DNA of 18,148 nt from the NCBI GenBank assembly GCA_036939755.1, contig JALLAZ010000269.1:1-18148 (forward strand). Reading direction: 5' to 3'. The position numbers were made by a program, and so were the translations under genes. Below the pieces are notes generated by a model that saw only the letters and a program-made list of their open reading frames with translations, was not told where the DNA came from and did not search any database. This DNA is from Stephanodiscus triporus (taxonomy: Eukaryota; Bacillariophyta; Thalassiosirophyceae; Thalassiosirales; Thalassiosiraceae). Below are positions 10,115 through 18,148 of the stretch, in pieces. Each line of letters begins with the position of its first letter. The stretch's first letter is position 1.

Positions 10115-10885
10115 CCTCTCAGACTCTTCCACGCCACCCCCCAGTGCTGGCGAAAAAAAAAACAAATTTTGGAAACCTCCCATCAGGAGTATACACATGC
10201 AACGTTGTCTTCAATGACATATTTTCACCAAGACCAAGACAAAACTAGACAAGGATTACGGAAAAACTTCTAAATCAATTATTATCTTTTCACTCTTCAT
10301 CCCTATCAGGACGGTTCAATCTAGTAGATAATATCCCTCAATTCCACTGTGTAAAGATTCAAATTGATGCCTCGGGCCCGCCAAACTACCCAATAGAGTA
10401 TATAGTTATCTAGTTGTTATCGTACTCCATAGATAGGCTCAGCACTTTACATAAAAGTACAATAGATAGCCCACAAACACAACTTAACCATGGTTTCCAA
10501 TGCTTCACCAGGAGCCGCCGACCCCAAGATGAATGAATCACTCGTTCATCTCACACAGACGTCTTCTGCCCATGCATGCGCATAGGATGGGTACTTCAAA
10601 CGTCCTTATCTGACCAATATTGATGGAGATATGTGGTCAGACAGTGGTTGGTTTTGGGTTGGTTTGGGGGTTGTGGTGCACCTCTGACATGCCATTAGCT
10701 ATGCGGAAACTAGGTAAAAAACACACACCCCAACAGTGACGGCCGCTGTCATCCCACGGCCGCCATGGTGCCCCCCCCCCCTGGCGCCACCACACACAAC
10801 AATCAGCCAACATACTGCGTGACAAGTCTATGTCATTAAAACTAGATAATATATTGTTTCTACTATTTATTTAGCTATTGAAGGC
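10115..10885. other. Intergenic stretch, AT-rich, no supported gene
   Basis: It contains short GGTTGGTT-type words near 10645-10665, like those in the tandem repeat at 7270-7940, and an 11-bp C run (10771-10781). Minus ORF 10637-10825 has no recognisable domain. No RNA gene was identified. Confidence 0.35.
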
Positions 10886-11149
10886 ATGGCAACAGCTGCC
10901 GGTGGCCGACTTGGGCCGGCTGATGGTGCCGTCGACTGTTTTATGGGTCTTTGGCCGTCGTTTCCGCGTGGCAGAACTGGGGCCAACAATGATGTGATGC
11001 CGCTATCGTCGTCGGCGGAAACCATGTTGGAGGGGTTGGGAGGGGTGTTTGGGGGTGTGTATCTAGGTAGGTATCGTTGCCGCTACGTAGGAGTTGCTAT
11101 GAATTTCCTTAATCTTGTAAAAGGGCTGAGTTTTCAATCGACCTCCTAA
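10886..11149 (+). CDS. Doubtful small ORF, hypothetical 87-aa product
   Basis: The ORF starts with ATG in the context GGCATGG. It is Gly- and Ala-rich in its first half, which is markedly more GC-rich than its AT-rich surroundings. I recognise no domain, signal peptide or clear membrane segment, and no splice extension is evident. It may be a chance ORF in a GC-rich repeat fragment. Confidence 0.12.
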   Translation: MATAAGGRLGPADGAVDCFMGLWPSFPRGRTGANNDVMPLSSSAETMLEGLGGVFGGVYLGRYRCRYVGVAMNFLNLVKGLSFQSTS

Positions 11150-11571
11150 AAAAATTGACAAAATCACAACCTCAACCATTTCGCGTGGAGTGATATTTCA
11201 TCACAGCTCAAAACTTTTAACTAGCATTTTAATAATATCTCACAACTAAACAACTCTCTCATTTGAACTTATATACCAAATTGCTTTAGCATTCTTATGA
11301 TATGGTCTCCTCGCAGGTATATAGGGACACTAGGAGAACTCCGCCTACAGTCAAGATCAACCAGCGAGGTGGTGGAGTAGAGCAAACGAAAAAAAAAACA
11401 GTCCATCCTATTACTCTGAATTTGATCCTGGGAAAAGCATCCATTAATTTTAGGCCATTGTCAGAAAATTCTTTCTTACACATTGTGCAGTTTTAAATAC
11501 ATGCTAGGGAAGAAATAGTCTACCACTTACTCTATGTCTAGTGGGGCAACTGGCTGAATCCTTTCACAAAC
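11150..11571. other. AT-rich intergenic stretch downstream of the PH-like gene
   Basis: Nothing coding is supported. Two overlapping opposite ORFs near 11295-11496 are short and featureless. The right edge approaches the presumed 3' end of the PH-like membrane gene. Confidence 0.35.
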
Positions 11572-11577
11572 TTTATT
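11572..11577 (-). other. Candidate poly(A) signal AATAAA for the PH-like membrane gene
   Basis: The complement of TTTATT reads AATAAA, 122 nt downstream of the stop codon at 11699-11701. The distance suits a short algal 3' UTR. Use is inferred. Confidence 0.4.
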
Positions 11578-11698
11578 CCACATATTGTGATCCCCATGAA
11601 GCCTGCTTGAATTGAAATCCAGAGTCAGGCAAAAAAAACTCAACAAAAAATATAATCCCCAGAATGGCAACATAAACGTGGCGATGAAACATCTTAGT

Positions 11699-12415
11699 TT
11701 ATTCAGAAGACGAACCAGTGATATTCTTCATGTTTTCATTCAAGTCTTTCAACTCCTTTCGAATATCACAAAGAATCGCATTGGTATCCTCGTTCCCAAA
11801 CCCCCGGTCCATGACGCCAGCGGAAAGCAGCGGGGCAGATATGGACGGGCCCATCTGCCCCCCTGCAGTCACCCGTTTCATCGCCCAAACTAGCTTTTTT
11901 AACCCGTAGGGATCCTTGAGCCCTGCGAGTGTCAGCTCAGGAGTTCGCGTTCCATCCTGGGAATTGACACCACCGCTGGACGCGGTGTCAACGCTGACGA
12001 CCGCCAATACGTTATCGATGCAGCAGCAAGTGGCTCCAGCTGGCTCACGAATATCGCAGTCCGTGATCTTGTCAAAAGGCACCGTCTTGGAAACTTTGCC
12101 CGCATCCTGACAGGCCAGGCCACACCCCGTAGGATGCTTGTCCTTGACGTACCGTATCCCGTCCCGCGTAACGGCAACGTGTTGCGAGCACACGTCCCAA
12201 TTGATTTGCTTCTGGAAGAAGCACGGATAGCAGAATAAAGAGCCGAGTACCAAAAGCGGGGGGAAGAGCAGCATGGAGACGCACGCGACGCTCTCGTTAA
12301 ACGATGCGATCTTGGGGTAGTCAAAGTCGAAGACGGCAATCACGCCCTCCTCGTTGGCGAAGAATTTATCCTCCCATCGCAACGACTTTACCTGCTGGCT
12401 TATTTCGTCGTCCAT
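11699..12415 (-). CDS. Small membrane-anchored protein with PH-like soluble region, function unknown
   Basis: Single exon, 238 aa from Met at 12415. That ATG lies in AAAACATGG, a strong context; an in-frame ATG at 12460 would add 15 residues and cannot be excluded. Residues ~42-67 form a long hydrophobic segment (SMLLFPPLLVLGSLF core) that probably anchors the protein in a membrane. The following ~110 residues alternate predicted strands: QHVAVTRDGIRYVKDKHPTG, then KVSKTVPFDKITDCDI, then a CCC cluster, then LTLAGLKDPYGLKKLVWAMK. This order resembles bacterial-PH-like (bPH) membrane proteins of protists, but that is my impression, not a search result. The last ~25 residues are amphipathic and possibly coiled coil (CDIRKELKDLNENMKNI). 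The start faces the heme lyase gene across 511 bp. Confidence 0.8.
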   Translation of the reverse strand: MDDEISQQVKSLRWEDKFFANEEGVIAVFDFDYPKIASFNESVACVSMLLFPPLLVLGSLFCYPCFFQKQINWDVCSQHVAVTRDGIRYVKDKHPTGCGLACQDAGKVSKTVPFDKITDCDIREPAGATCCCIDNVLAVVSVDTASSGGVNSQDGTRTPELTLAGLKDPYGLKKLVWAMKRVTAGGQMGPSISAPLLSAGVMDRGFGNEDTNAILCDIRKELKDLNENMKNITGSSSE

Positions 12416-12462
12416 GTTTTTCCTTTTTCTGTCTTCTGTTGGCGCAGCTATGTAAATCATTA

Positions 12463-12620
12463 TGTACTCCTACGGGGTTTAGGCAATTTTTTTGACTTAA
12501 GCGAAAGTGGGTACATAAGTGGGTACATAGTCGCTATGTGACTTGAACGCACTCCAGGAAGAAACAAGATCTGGCCGTGGTAAAAGAATCCAGCTTCCCC
12601 AACGGACAAAAAGCCGTTCA
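12463..12620. repeat. Dispersed repeat, copy B (partner at 7005-7130)
   Basis: It carries CTACGGGGTTTAGGCAA, then a T-run, then a duplicated TGGGTACATA block at 12508-12529, then GAAGAAACAAGATC near 12559-12572 and AAGCCGTTC near 12610. These appear in the same order as in copy A. It begins ~50 bp upstream of the chosen start of the PH-like gene. Confidence 0.6.
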
Positions 12621-12740
12621 CAGATGTCGTGAAGAAACACGTCTGTCAAGTTTTCAGTCCCGCTAAAAAATCCAAAATGTCCTCAGACAGACGAACAGTT
12701 GTAGCTTGTAATAACATTACCTCTACTGACTGTCACATGT

Positions 12741-12847
12741 GATTAATGCGATTATTGCGATTGTCGCAATAATCGCATGCGATTAATGCAATTATTGCCA
12801 TTAATGCAATTAATGCAATTGTAGCAATGATGGCATGCGATTAGTGG
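12741..12847. repeat. 9-bp-periodic tandem array with 15-bp-arm palindrome
   Basis: The stretch parses completely into 9-mers of consensus RATTRWTGC plus two ATGC spacers: GATTAATGC, GATTATTGC, GATTGTCGC, AATAATCGC, ATGC; then GATTAATGC, AATTATTGC, CATTAATGC, AATTAATGC, AATTGTAGC, AATGATGGC, ATGC; then GATTAGTGG. Two super-units (40 and 58 bp) start with the same 9-mer and end with the same ATGC. Positions 12746-12760 and 12764-12778 are perfect inverted repeats around a TTG loop. The array ends 79 bp before the heme lyase ATG. Confidence 0.9.
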
Positions 12848-12926
12848 ATCGACGTATGACGTATCGTGCCCCCTTGACGAATTGTCCCTCGTCTGCAGTG
12901 ACGATGATCGTCGCCAAAGACGTCTG

Positions 12927-13295
12927 ATGCCCGCGCTAAAGGAGCGGATCAAGATGAGGAAGCGCGACAGCCTCCACGCGCGTGAGGGGGCTGAACCCTC
13001 CTATCCCTCCTCCTCCCTGTCATCGTCGCCCTCCTCCTCCTCCAAGTCGTCCCGGTCGATCCTCGCCACGACGGGGGACAGCATCGTGCCGCCGAAGAAC
13101 GCCATCGTCGTCGCAAGGAGGTGCGGCGGGGAAGGGGGAGGGGGTGGCTGCCCCATGAAGACCCCCAACGGATCCTACCGTACGATGCCAGGATTTGCGT
13201 CGATGTTTGGCGGCGGCGGCTACGGACGTCGTCATCCGCCCATCGCGGTTGTTGATGGAGCCAACCTCCCCACCTCTTCTGCTTCTACTCCACAG

Positions 13296-13337
<42 letters not shown>

Positions 13338-14738
13338 TGGCTGTACGACGTGTACTCCCATCCGTTGCCTGTCGATCTAACGAATGGCATGCCCCTGTCG
13401 AATCCCGATGCGATCGCTAGGAAATCCATCCCCGCGCTTAATCAGTCCTCTCCTCTCCCCGTCGAGCAAGTTTCGAATACCATACCCAAGGGAGGGGAAG
13501 GCGACGGGACGTGGACGTATCCCTCGCCGCAAATGTTCTACAACGCGTTGGTGCGGAAGGGGAAGGTCGACGAGGACACGAGGGAGGAGGACATGACGAG
13601 CGTCGTGGCGATACACAATTGCATGAACGAGGGAACGTGGAAGAGGATATTGCAGTGGGAAAAAGTCCTCGGGGGGACGACGAAGACGAAGACGGACGAC
13701 GAGGACGGTGTGCCGTCGTCGTCGTCGTCATCGTCCTCCCCGCGACTCACGAAATTCCTTGGCAGGCCGACGGATCTCTCCCCCAAGGCCTACGTCAAGC
13801 ATCACCTCTTCGGACATCCCCTGCCGTTCGATCGACACGATTGGACGGTGTCGCGGACGTCGTCGGTGGACGGATCGTCGCGAGACGTACGATACGTCAT
13901 CGATTATTACCACGACGACGCCGTCGCGAACGCAGAAATCGGATCCGGCACGCCCGCGTTGGACGCGGACGTCGGTCCGGGGGGGGGATTGCGAAGTCTC
14001 CTCGTCGACGTCCGTCCCGCCGCGGACGGATTCGAGGAGGTTTGGGGCAGGGCGGTGCTGATGCCTCTGGCGCGACGCGGATGCGGGTCGATATTCGAGT
14101 GTCTGGTCAAGGGAGGACGGGGTGACGGCGCTAGGAGCGACTTCGAGCCGCTGCCGCTCGCGCCGAGCGAGAGCCTGCGCGCGGGTTTGAGGGAGAGCGT
14201 GGAGGTTTGGGAGAACATCCAACGGGACGCCGCGACGGGGAGAGGGGTTGGCGCCATGGACGGCGGAGGCGCGTCGGGCCCGTCGTCGTTGTCGTCGGTG
14301 GCGGCGGCGGCGGCGTTGGACGGGGACGAGGGATCGACGAGCCGGGACGTCGTCGACGGTCGGGACGATGGACGGACGATGACCGGGGTTGACGCGACGA
14401 GGCTCGCGGGCGTCTACTCGTCGATCGTGTCCCAATGCGAGAAATCGAGGGAGGCGATGCGCACGTGCGCCTCCGAATCAGAATGTCATAAGGCACACGC
14501 GGGCATGACCGTGTGCGCGGGAAAGTTCGCTTGTCCGTTGCAGCACTCAAGCTTCATGGCGAGCCTCGACGCGTACGCGACTGGATCGACGAGCGAGGAT
14601 GTCGCCGAGGCACGGATCGATGCCGCGATGGAGATATTGGGTGAATGCGTCTCGGGATACGACAGGGACGCGAGTTCAGCGATGAGACGATTTCCGGACT
14701 TGTTCGATGGGGCGGTCTTGAGGGGGGTCAAGAAGTAG
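12927..14738 (+). CDS. HCCS: Holocytochrome c-type synthase (cytochrome c heme lyase) with cysteine-patterned C-terminal extension
   Basis: Single exon, 603 aa from the first in-frame ATG (12927). The enzyme attaches heme to the CXXCH cysteines of cytochrome c in the mitochondrial intermembrane space. Seen in order: a CP motif (C75-P76) in a Gly run, of the heme-regulatory type found in this family; polyGln (125-136); NPDAIARKSIP; VSNTIPKG; TWTYPSPQMFYNAL (~195-208); IHNCMNEGTW (229-238); GRPTDLSPKA; PFDRHDW (300-306); VRYVIDYY (321-328); VDVRPA (~360-365). These are the diagnostic HCCS blocks. H230 (IHN motif) probably matches the heme-ligating histidine of the human enzyme (His154 as I recall). 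Known HCCS proteins of ~270-300 aa end soon after VRPA; this one continues ~235 residues. The last part has cysteines at 504, 514, 520, 530 and 536, spaced CX9C-X5-CX9C-X5-C. No transmembrane segment or cleavable presequence is obvious. Confidence 0.93.
13299..13334 (+). repeat. (CAG)12 trinucleotide repeat encoding polyglutamine
   Basis: Twelve uninterrupted CAG codons in the frame of the heme lyase gene encode Gln125-136, preceded by CAG AAG. The tract sits in the variable N-terminal region, before the conserved catalytic blocks, so length changes would be tolerated there. Confidence 0.95.
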
Positions 14739-15718
14739 CGGCGCGTCTTCTCCGCCCATCGTGGCCGCGATTACTTGGCACCCCACACCCATGGTGGAAA
14801 ACATTGGATGAGCACGACTAACAGCCGAGTCGAAGTTCGACAATCAAAACCATCAGAACATCTCTTCGGTGTCGATGATACTTGGTTTCCTAATTTACAA
14901 CCGGAGTAAATCTAAAGCAATGAATAAGTTTGATGGCTGCCAGCTTGGCATGTTTGTCACGTGTCTGAACTTATAGTTTGGCATTGAGCTTCTTCGGGGG
15001 CATCGCAAATATGAAATGTCAATTTACTCCATTCCTGAACCGTCTCTGGTGATCTTGTGACTCGCTGCCATATAACTATGATTGCAGGTATCACAAATGG
15101 CAGGAACCCGTCATGGCAGTATCTATCCATACCTTTGATCCATTTTCTCTTGTGCAGCCATGAATGGATGGTTTGGTCGTATAATTTTTCACATCGCCAA
15201 CTTGGACTGCAAAACATAACTTCCCTGCCTTGTTCCCAAACAGAGTTTGTTAACGTTCGGTTGTCAACATTTTGTGGCATCTTATATTTCTTTTCTTTTT
15301 GAACTTTTTGTGTTGCTGGCGCTCAAGATCAAGAGCAGTCAATCTTGTACTGACCTCAAGCTGAGACTACAGTTCGATCGATGCCTCTCATGAGCTTAAT
15401 GCTCAAAATGCGTATCATGACTCCCTTAAGTTATATTTCACATTCCAAAGTAATGATTAACAATGGAAGCCCAAGAGTTTACGAAAACCGAGGCAACAGT
15501 AACTGCGCTATCTGTTCTAGTATACTCCTATGAATTATTTCTCTACAAGACAAGCTCTTACCTTAACTAACGACATCTCCGCCGAGAATGAAAGCTCCTA
15601 ACCTTCATTCCACGACATTTATAAGAGATGGACAATGTATGCTTAAATTTTTCGATTGCACATCTGTTCGACACAATACATATTGCTATGGCATCACGAC
15701 AACAAATCCGATGCCAAA
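14739..15718. other. Intergenic region between heme lyase and HA-domain gene 3' ends
   Basis: The two flanking genes converge here, so the region holds both 3' UTRs and terminators. It is AT-richer than the flanking coding regions. No exact AATAAA was picked for either gene. One doubtful minus-strand ORF (14957-15280) and a possible upstream exon with GTAAGA donor (near 15576) lie inside; nothing else is supported. Confidence 0.4.
14957..15280 (-). CDS. Doubtful small ORF, hypothetical 107-aa product
   Basis: The ORF begins with ATG in an A-rich context (TATAAGATGCC) and has a single hydrophobic segment (GFLPFVIPAIIVIW), several Cys and many Trp residues. I recognise no family. The frame is open upstream of the ATG back to a TGA near 15336, and a separate reading frame between the CAG at 15363-15361 and a TAA near 15250 also looks protein-like (Lys/Gln-rich). 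The visible ORF might therefore be one exon of a spliced gene, possibly starting with ATGTCGTTAGTTAAG and a GTAAGA donor at 15576-15556. A decayed gene or chance are equally possible. Confidence 0.22.
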   Translation of the reverse strand: MPQNVDNRTLTNSVWEQGREVMFCSPSWRCEKLYDQTIHSWLHKRKWIKGMDRYCHDGFLPFVIPAIIVIWQRVTRSPETVQEWSKLTFHICDAPEEAQCQTISSDT

Positions 15719-17545
15719 TCAAATGGCCATGAACCAAGCAAAACCAATACTTTCGAGTCTTTGAACCTTCTCTTCAGTCATGGTAGTCTTGGTCTGTCCT
15801 TCTGAGTACTTCTTGTACTCTGCACGTTGAGTGGAGACCCAACGTCCGAGGGCTGTGTTGGCCTTGTACTTGGTGGGGACGTGACAATTGCCATACATTG
15901 CCTTGTATTGGACGAGCTCATTCTGCCACAAAATAATCATGATAGATTTAGATGAGTGAGCAATGATTTGCCCAATAAAAAGACCTCTCAAACAATCACA
16001 CGGAGTTAACTCACAAATTTTTCATTCCAGCTCGCTTGTCCTTTACGCTTTGCCCAGCGAAAGCCAATCAATTGAAGCCGCTCCAGCCTAGAATCATTGA
16101 GCGAGGAGTTCTTTCCTTCACTACGATTCTTTTGCTCCATTCGTTGCTGAGGGTGGCGGAGAGTAGTATGACCATTTATTATCAAGCAGTTAGAGACTGT
16201 TCTTGAGGTCAAATAAAATGGTCTTTCTTCTTTTTCTCACCTTATTCACCCAAGTACCAAGACTGTTATTATCAGTATAGTTTTGCGGCACCTCGCAATG
16301 TCCGTGAGCACGCTTAAACTCGCATAACTCGGCATACCTTTTTTCCCAGGACCCTCCTTCGCCTCCCGTCGAGCTCGTATTGCTTCCACTACTACTGGGC
16401 ACCAGGATACGCGATTGCGGCCTCGGAGTAGGAGTGGCATTAGGAATAGGAGGGGCCACATGAGCGCTTGAAGCAGCTTCTGCTAGTGTAAACGCTTGTG
16501 CGAATGCTTGAGGAGAGGCGCCCTGAGACAAAGCAGGCTGCCTGCGAGCAGCCGATGACGACGACGACAATACGGGTGTGGCTGATATTTCAAACAAAGG
16601 AATCGGTTCAAAGTCTTGATGCTGCTGTTGCGGCGATTCCTCCTTTCCCCTGTTTTCCCATCTTCTTTGCTGCTCACTTGCAGATGTTTTTCGGCCGTCT
16701 TCTTCCATGGATGGTGATTGAGAGAGATCCACATCCTGCCCGTATCTATCGTAAGATTTAAGTGCCGGGAGTGATGGAGTGCCCTTGGTACTTTCCGTCA
16801 CCGCCGACGGCGCCTCTCTCAAAGCGTTAGCTTGAGATGAATGAGGCGTTGGTGGAGTTGCTCCCGGATAGTTTTGGTGCGGATAAGGCTGCACCAGATA
16901 TTGGCCAATTGCTCCGGATGGATAATACGAATACTGGGTGTAATCTTGTTGGTGGTATCCATATCCTTGGGGGTGATGTTGATTTTGCCCATAACTTGTG
17001 TAGGGCGGATGGTATTGTTCGCCACTCATGGCAGCATAACTACTTTCTTGATCGGGAGGAGGATAATAACTCGGATAACTGTATTGATTCTGACTCTGGT
17101 AGTGTGAATGTCCTTGGGGTTGATACGGATATGTATGATATTGACCATCCGTGTCCGCGTGATGTGGTTGATGTTGAAAATAGGGATGTGGCTCTTCAAG
17201 AGGTCTCCTTACAGGACGCGGCATATGACCTGCTTGCTCCATCTCTTCTGCTGGCTCGTCCGATTGTAAGCTCGAGATTGCCTCGAATGATGGACTTTTG
17301 GTACGAGATGTGTCACTCATGCTTGCGTTCGCTATTGATACCCGAGCTGATGCCTCTGTCGCCGATCCCGGTAATTCTCTAGGGTCCCGCGAGTAATCCG
17401 CCGTCTGCTCTAATTCCGGCGGTCGACTGCCCAGAACGTCGCCTTGGCACGGCAGAGATGCCTCCTCTTGGCCGTCGTTCAGCCGGTTGTCGTGGCGGTT
17501 CATCTCGGTGTCTTTGGAAAACCGCCGAATGAAAATTGCGACCAT
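15719..17545 (-). CDS. Protein with prion-like Tyr/Gln/Pro/His-rich segment and two helicase-associated (HA) repeats; three exons
   Basis: Model: complement(join(15719..15922,16015..16146,16241..17545)), 546 aa. Introns are 94 and 92 bp, both phase 0, with donors GTGAGA and GTGAGT and acceptors CAG and CAG. Removing them joins LGTWVNK to QRMEQKNR and WNEKF to NELVQYK, restoring two full HA repeats. HA1 (~400-471) runs from WEKRYAELCEFKRAHGHCEV to LERLQLIGFRW. HA2 (~475-543) runs from WNEKFNELVQYKAMYGNCHV to RLESIGFAW. Residues 1-118 are polar and probably disordered. Residues 119-233 are a low-complexity Tyr/Gln/Pro/His tract, and 234-398 are Ser/Pro/Gln-rich. HA repeats are small helical units found alone or beside helicase domains and are thought to bind nucleic acid; no helicase motor is encoded here. 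The ATG at 17545 has A at -3 and G at +4; Met15 is an alternative. Role unknown, perhaps an RNA/DNA-binding condensate protein (inference). Confidence 0.88.
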
Positions 17546-18148
17546 ACTTATTCGAATGAATGGGCTTGGTTATTTGACGCCCATTAACCGCCGTTCGACT
17601 TTAAAATGGTTGCGCCCGATTGTCTAACTCTCAATGCACATGACCATCTTGTGATCGGAGCGCTTGTTCATGGTCGTATGTAGAGACTCGCTCAAGCTCG
17701 GTTTCTGGGTGAATTCTCTTTGGCGTGTGTCTGTCTGTAATACGTGAACACGAATCACCTTGCTCGTGCGCCGAGACACGAACGAGCCACGAACACGAAT
17801 TTTCTTCAATTTATTCCTGGTTGACGCCGTGACTCGCGACAGCCTGTATCTACGTTATCTACATACGATACCTAACATCGACTCCGATCGTGTGAAAAAC
17901 GTCAAATCGAACTTGTCTGTTCATCGCCGGTATGTTCGCGCCAAAATAAAATCCTTGTGTAGCAATACAACTTTCCCCCCTTTTTTTCCCCCAATCCAGT
18001 GTCGTCCAGACATCAACCTGTCTTCGAGGAACACAACATTCCGGCAACTCACCTGTCCATCCATGGCCGACATCCTTTTGTTATAATCTCGATGATTTAT
18101 CTAGTAATTTAGGCGTTGGGCGTCCCCTAGCACGTGTTACTAGCTGGG
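17546..18148. promoter_or_regulatory. 5' flank of the HA-domain gene; no supported gene to the window end
   Basis: The stretch contains the presumed promoter and 5' UTR of the minus-strand HA gene. The decamer GAACACGAAT occurs twice (17746-17755 and 17791-17800), with a GCTCGT/ACGAGC inverted pair between them (~17762-17787). Plus ORF 17760-18086 and minus ORF 17624-17809 lack ATG starts at their ends and show no domain. A gene entering from the right cannot be excluded. Confidence 0.35.

Larger units (their letters stand above)
12416..12926. promoter_or_regulatory. Divergent intergenic region between PH-like gene and cytochrome c heme lyase gene
   Basis: The two genes are transcribed away from each other, so this 511 bp must contain both promoters, separate or shared. 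It holds a dispersed repeat copy on the left and a 9-bp-periodic array on the right, listed separately. No TATA box was confidently seen. Confidence 0.5.

Noticed and set aside
12882..12926. Upstream extension of the heme lyase ORF to 12882
   Set aside because: The codon at 12882 is TTG. The first ATG in frame is 12927, so the extra 15 residues are not supported.
12752..12952. Minus-strand ORF with repeated Cys-Ile-Asn tripeptides
   Set aside because: The tripeptide periodicity is simply the 9-bp DNA repeat read in frame; there is no ORF-level support.
13728..14435. Long minus-strand ORF (235 aa) antisense to the heme lyase gene
   Set aside because: Its Arg/Pro/Ser-rich composition arises from GC-rich codons of the real gene; there is no domain.
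16837..17382. 181-aa plus-strand ORF opposite the HA-domain gene
   Set aside because: Antisense of the Tyr/Gln-rich tract, whose codons read as Asp/Val/Ile-rich on the other strand. The minus-strand frame has HA homology and coherent splicing.
17760..18086. 108-aa plus-strand ORF near the window end
   Set aside because: There is no ATG at its start, no domain and no splice context. The internal ATGGCCGAC near 18063 stops after seven codons.

Overview
The window looks like nuclear DNA of a stramenopile alga, most likely a diatom. The grounds are short GT-AG introns (90-135 bp) with GTGAGT/GTGAGA donors, a very long HMG-box protein whose helix 1 resembles diatom HMG boxes, tandem 'helicase-associated' (HA, PF03457-type) repeats of the kind expanded in diatoms, and a mitochondrial holocytochrome c synthase (System III). 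This placement rests on recalled family knowledge; no search was run. Genes are monocistronic and flanked by AT-richer, repeat-bearing intergenic DNA.

Layout. (1) 209-2301 (+): a three-exon ABC1/ADCK/UbiB-type atypical kinase with an organelle-targeting-like N-terminus. (2) 2455-6720 (-): a convergent two-exon gene for a ~1378-residue nuclear HMG-box protein; only ~150 bp separates the two stop codons. (3) 6721-11698: about 5 kb with no convincing gene. It holds decayed repeats: a divergent ~150-180 bp tandem repeat, a pair of ~130 bp inverted repeats bounding ~0.88 kb, a small motif family around GGTTTAGCCAAAATAATTTGG, short tandem duplications and several hairpins. (4) 11699-12415 (-): a small single-exon membrane protein with a PH-like soluble part. 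(5) 12416-12926: a divergent intergenic region with a dispersed repeat and a 9-bp-periodic, palindrome-forming array. (6) 12927-14738 (+): holocytochrome c synthase (cytochrome c heme lyase) with a C-terminal extension carrying CX9C-X5-CX9C-X5-C cysteine spacing. (7) 14739-15718: mostly non-coding, with one doubtful small minus-strand ORF. (8) 15719-17545 (-): a three-exon HA-domain protein with a long Tyr/Gln/Pro/His-rich, prion-like segment. (9) 17546-18148: upstream flank with no supported gene.

The genes do not form a pathway cluster. Two are probably mitochondrial (ADCK kinase, cytochrome c heme lyase), one is nuclear (HMG box), one probably acts on nucleic acid (HA repeats) and one is a membrane protein of unknown role. 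The observations most worth checking are the cysteine-patterned extension on the heme lyase, the prion-like/HA architecture, the split HMG box, the 9-bp palindromic array in the divergent promoter, and a repeat shared by the 5' flanks of both the HMG gene and the PH-like gene. I saw no CRISPR array, tRNA, rRNA or recognisable transposase or reverse transcriptase.
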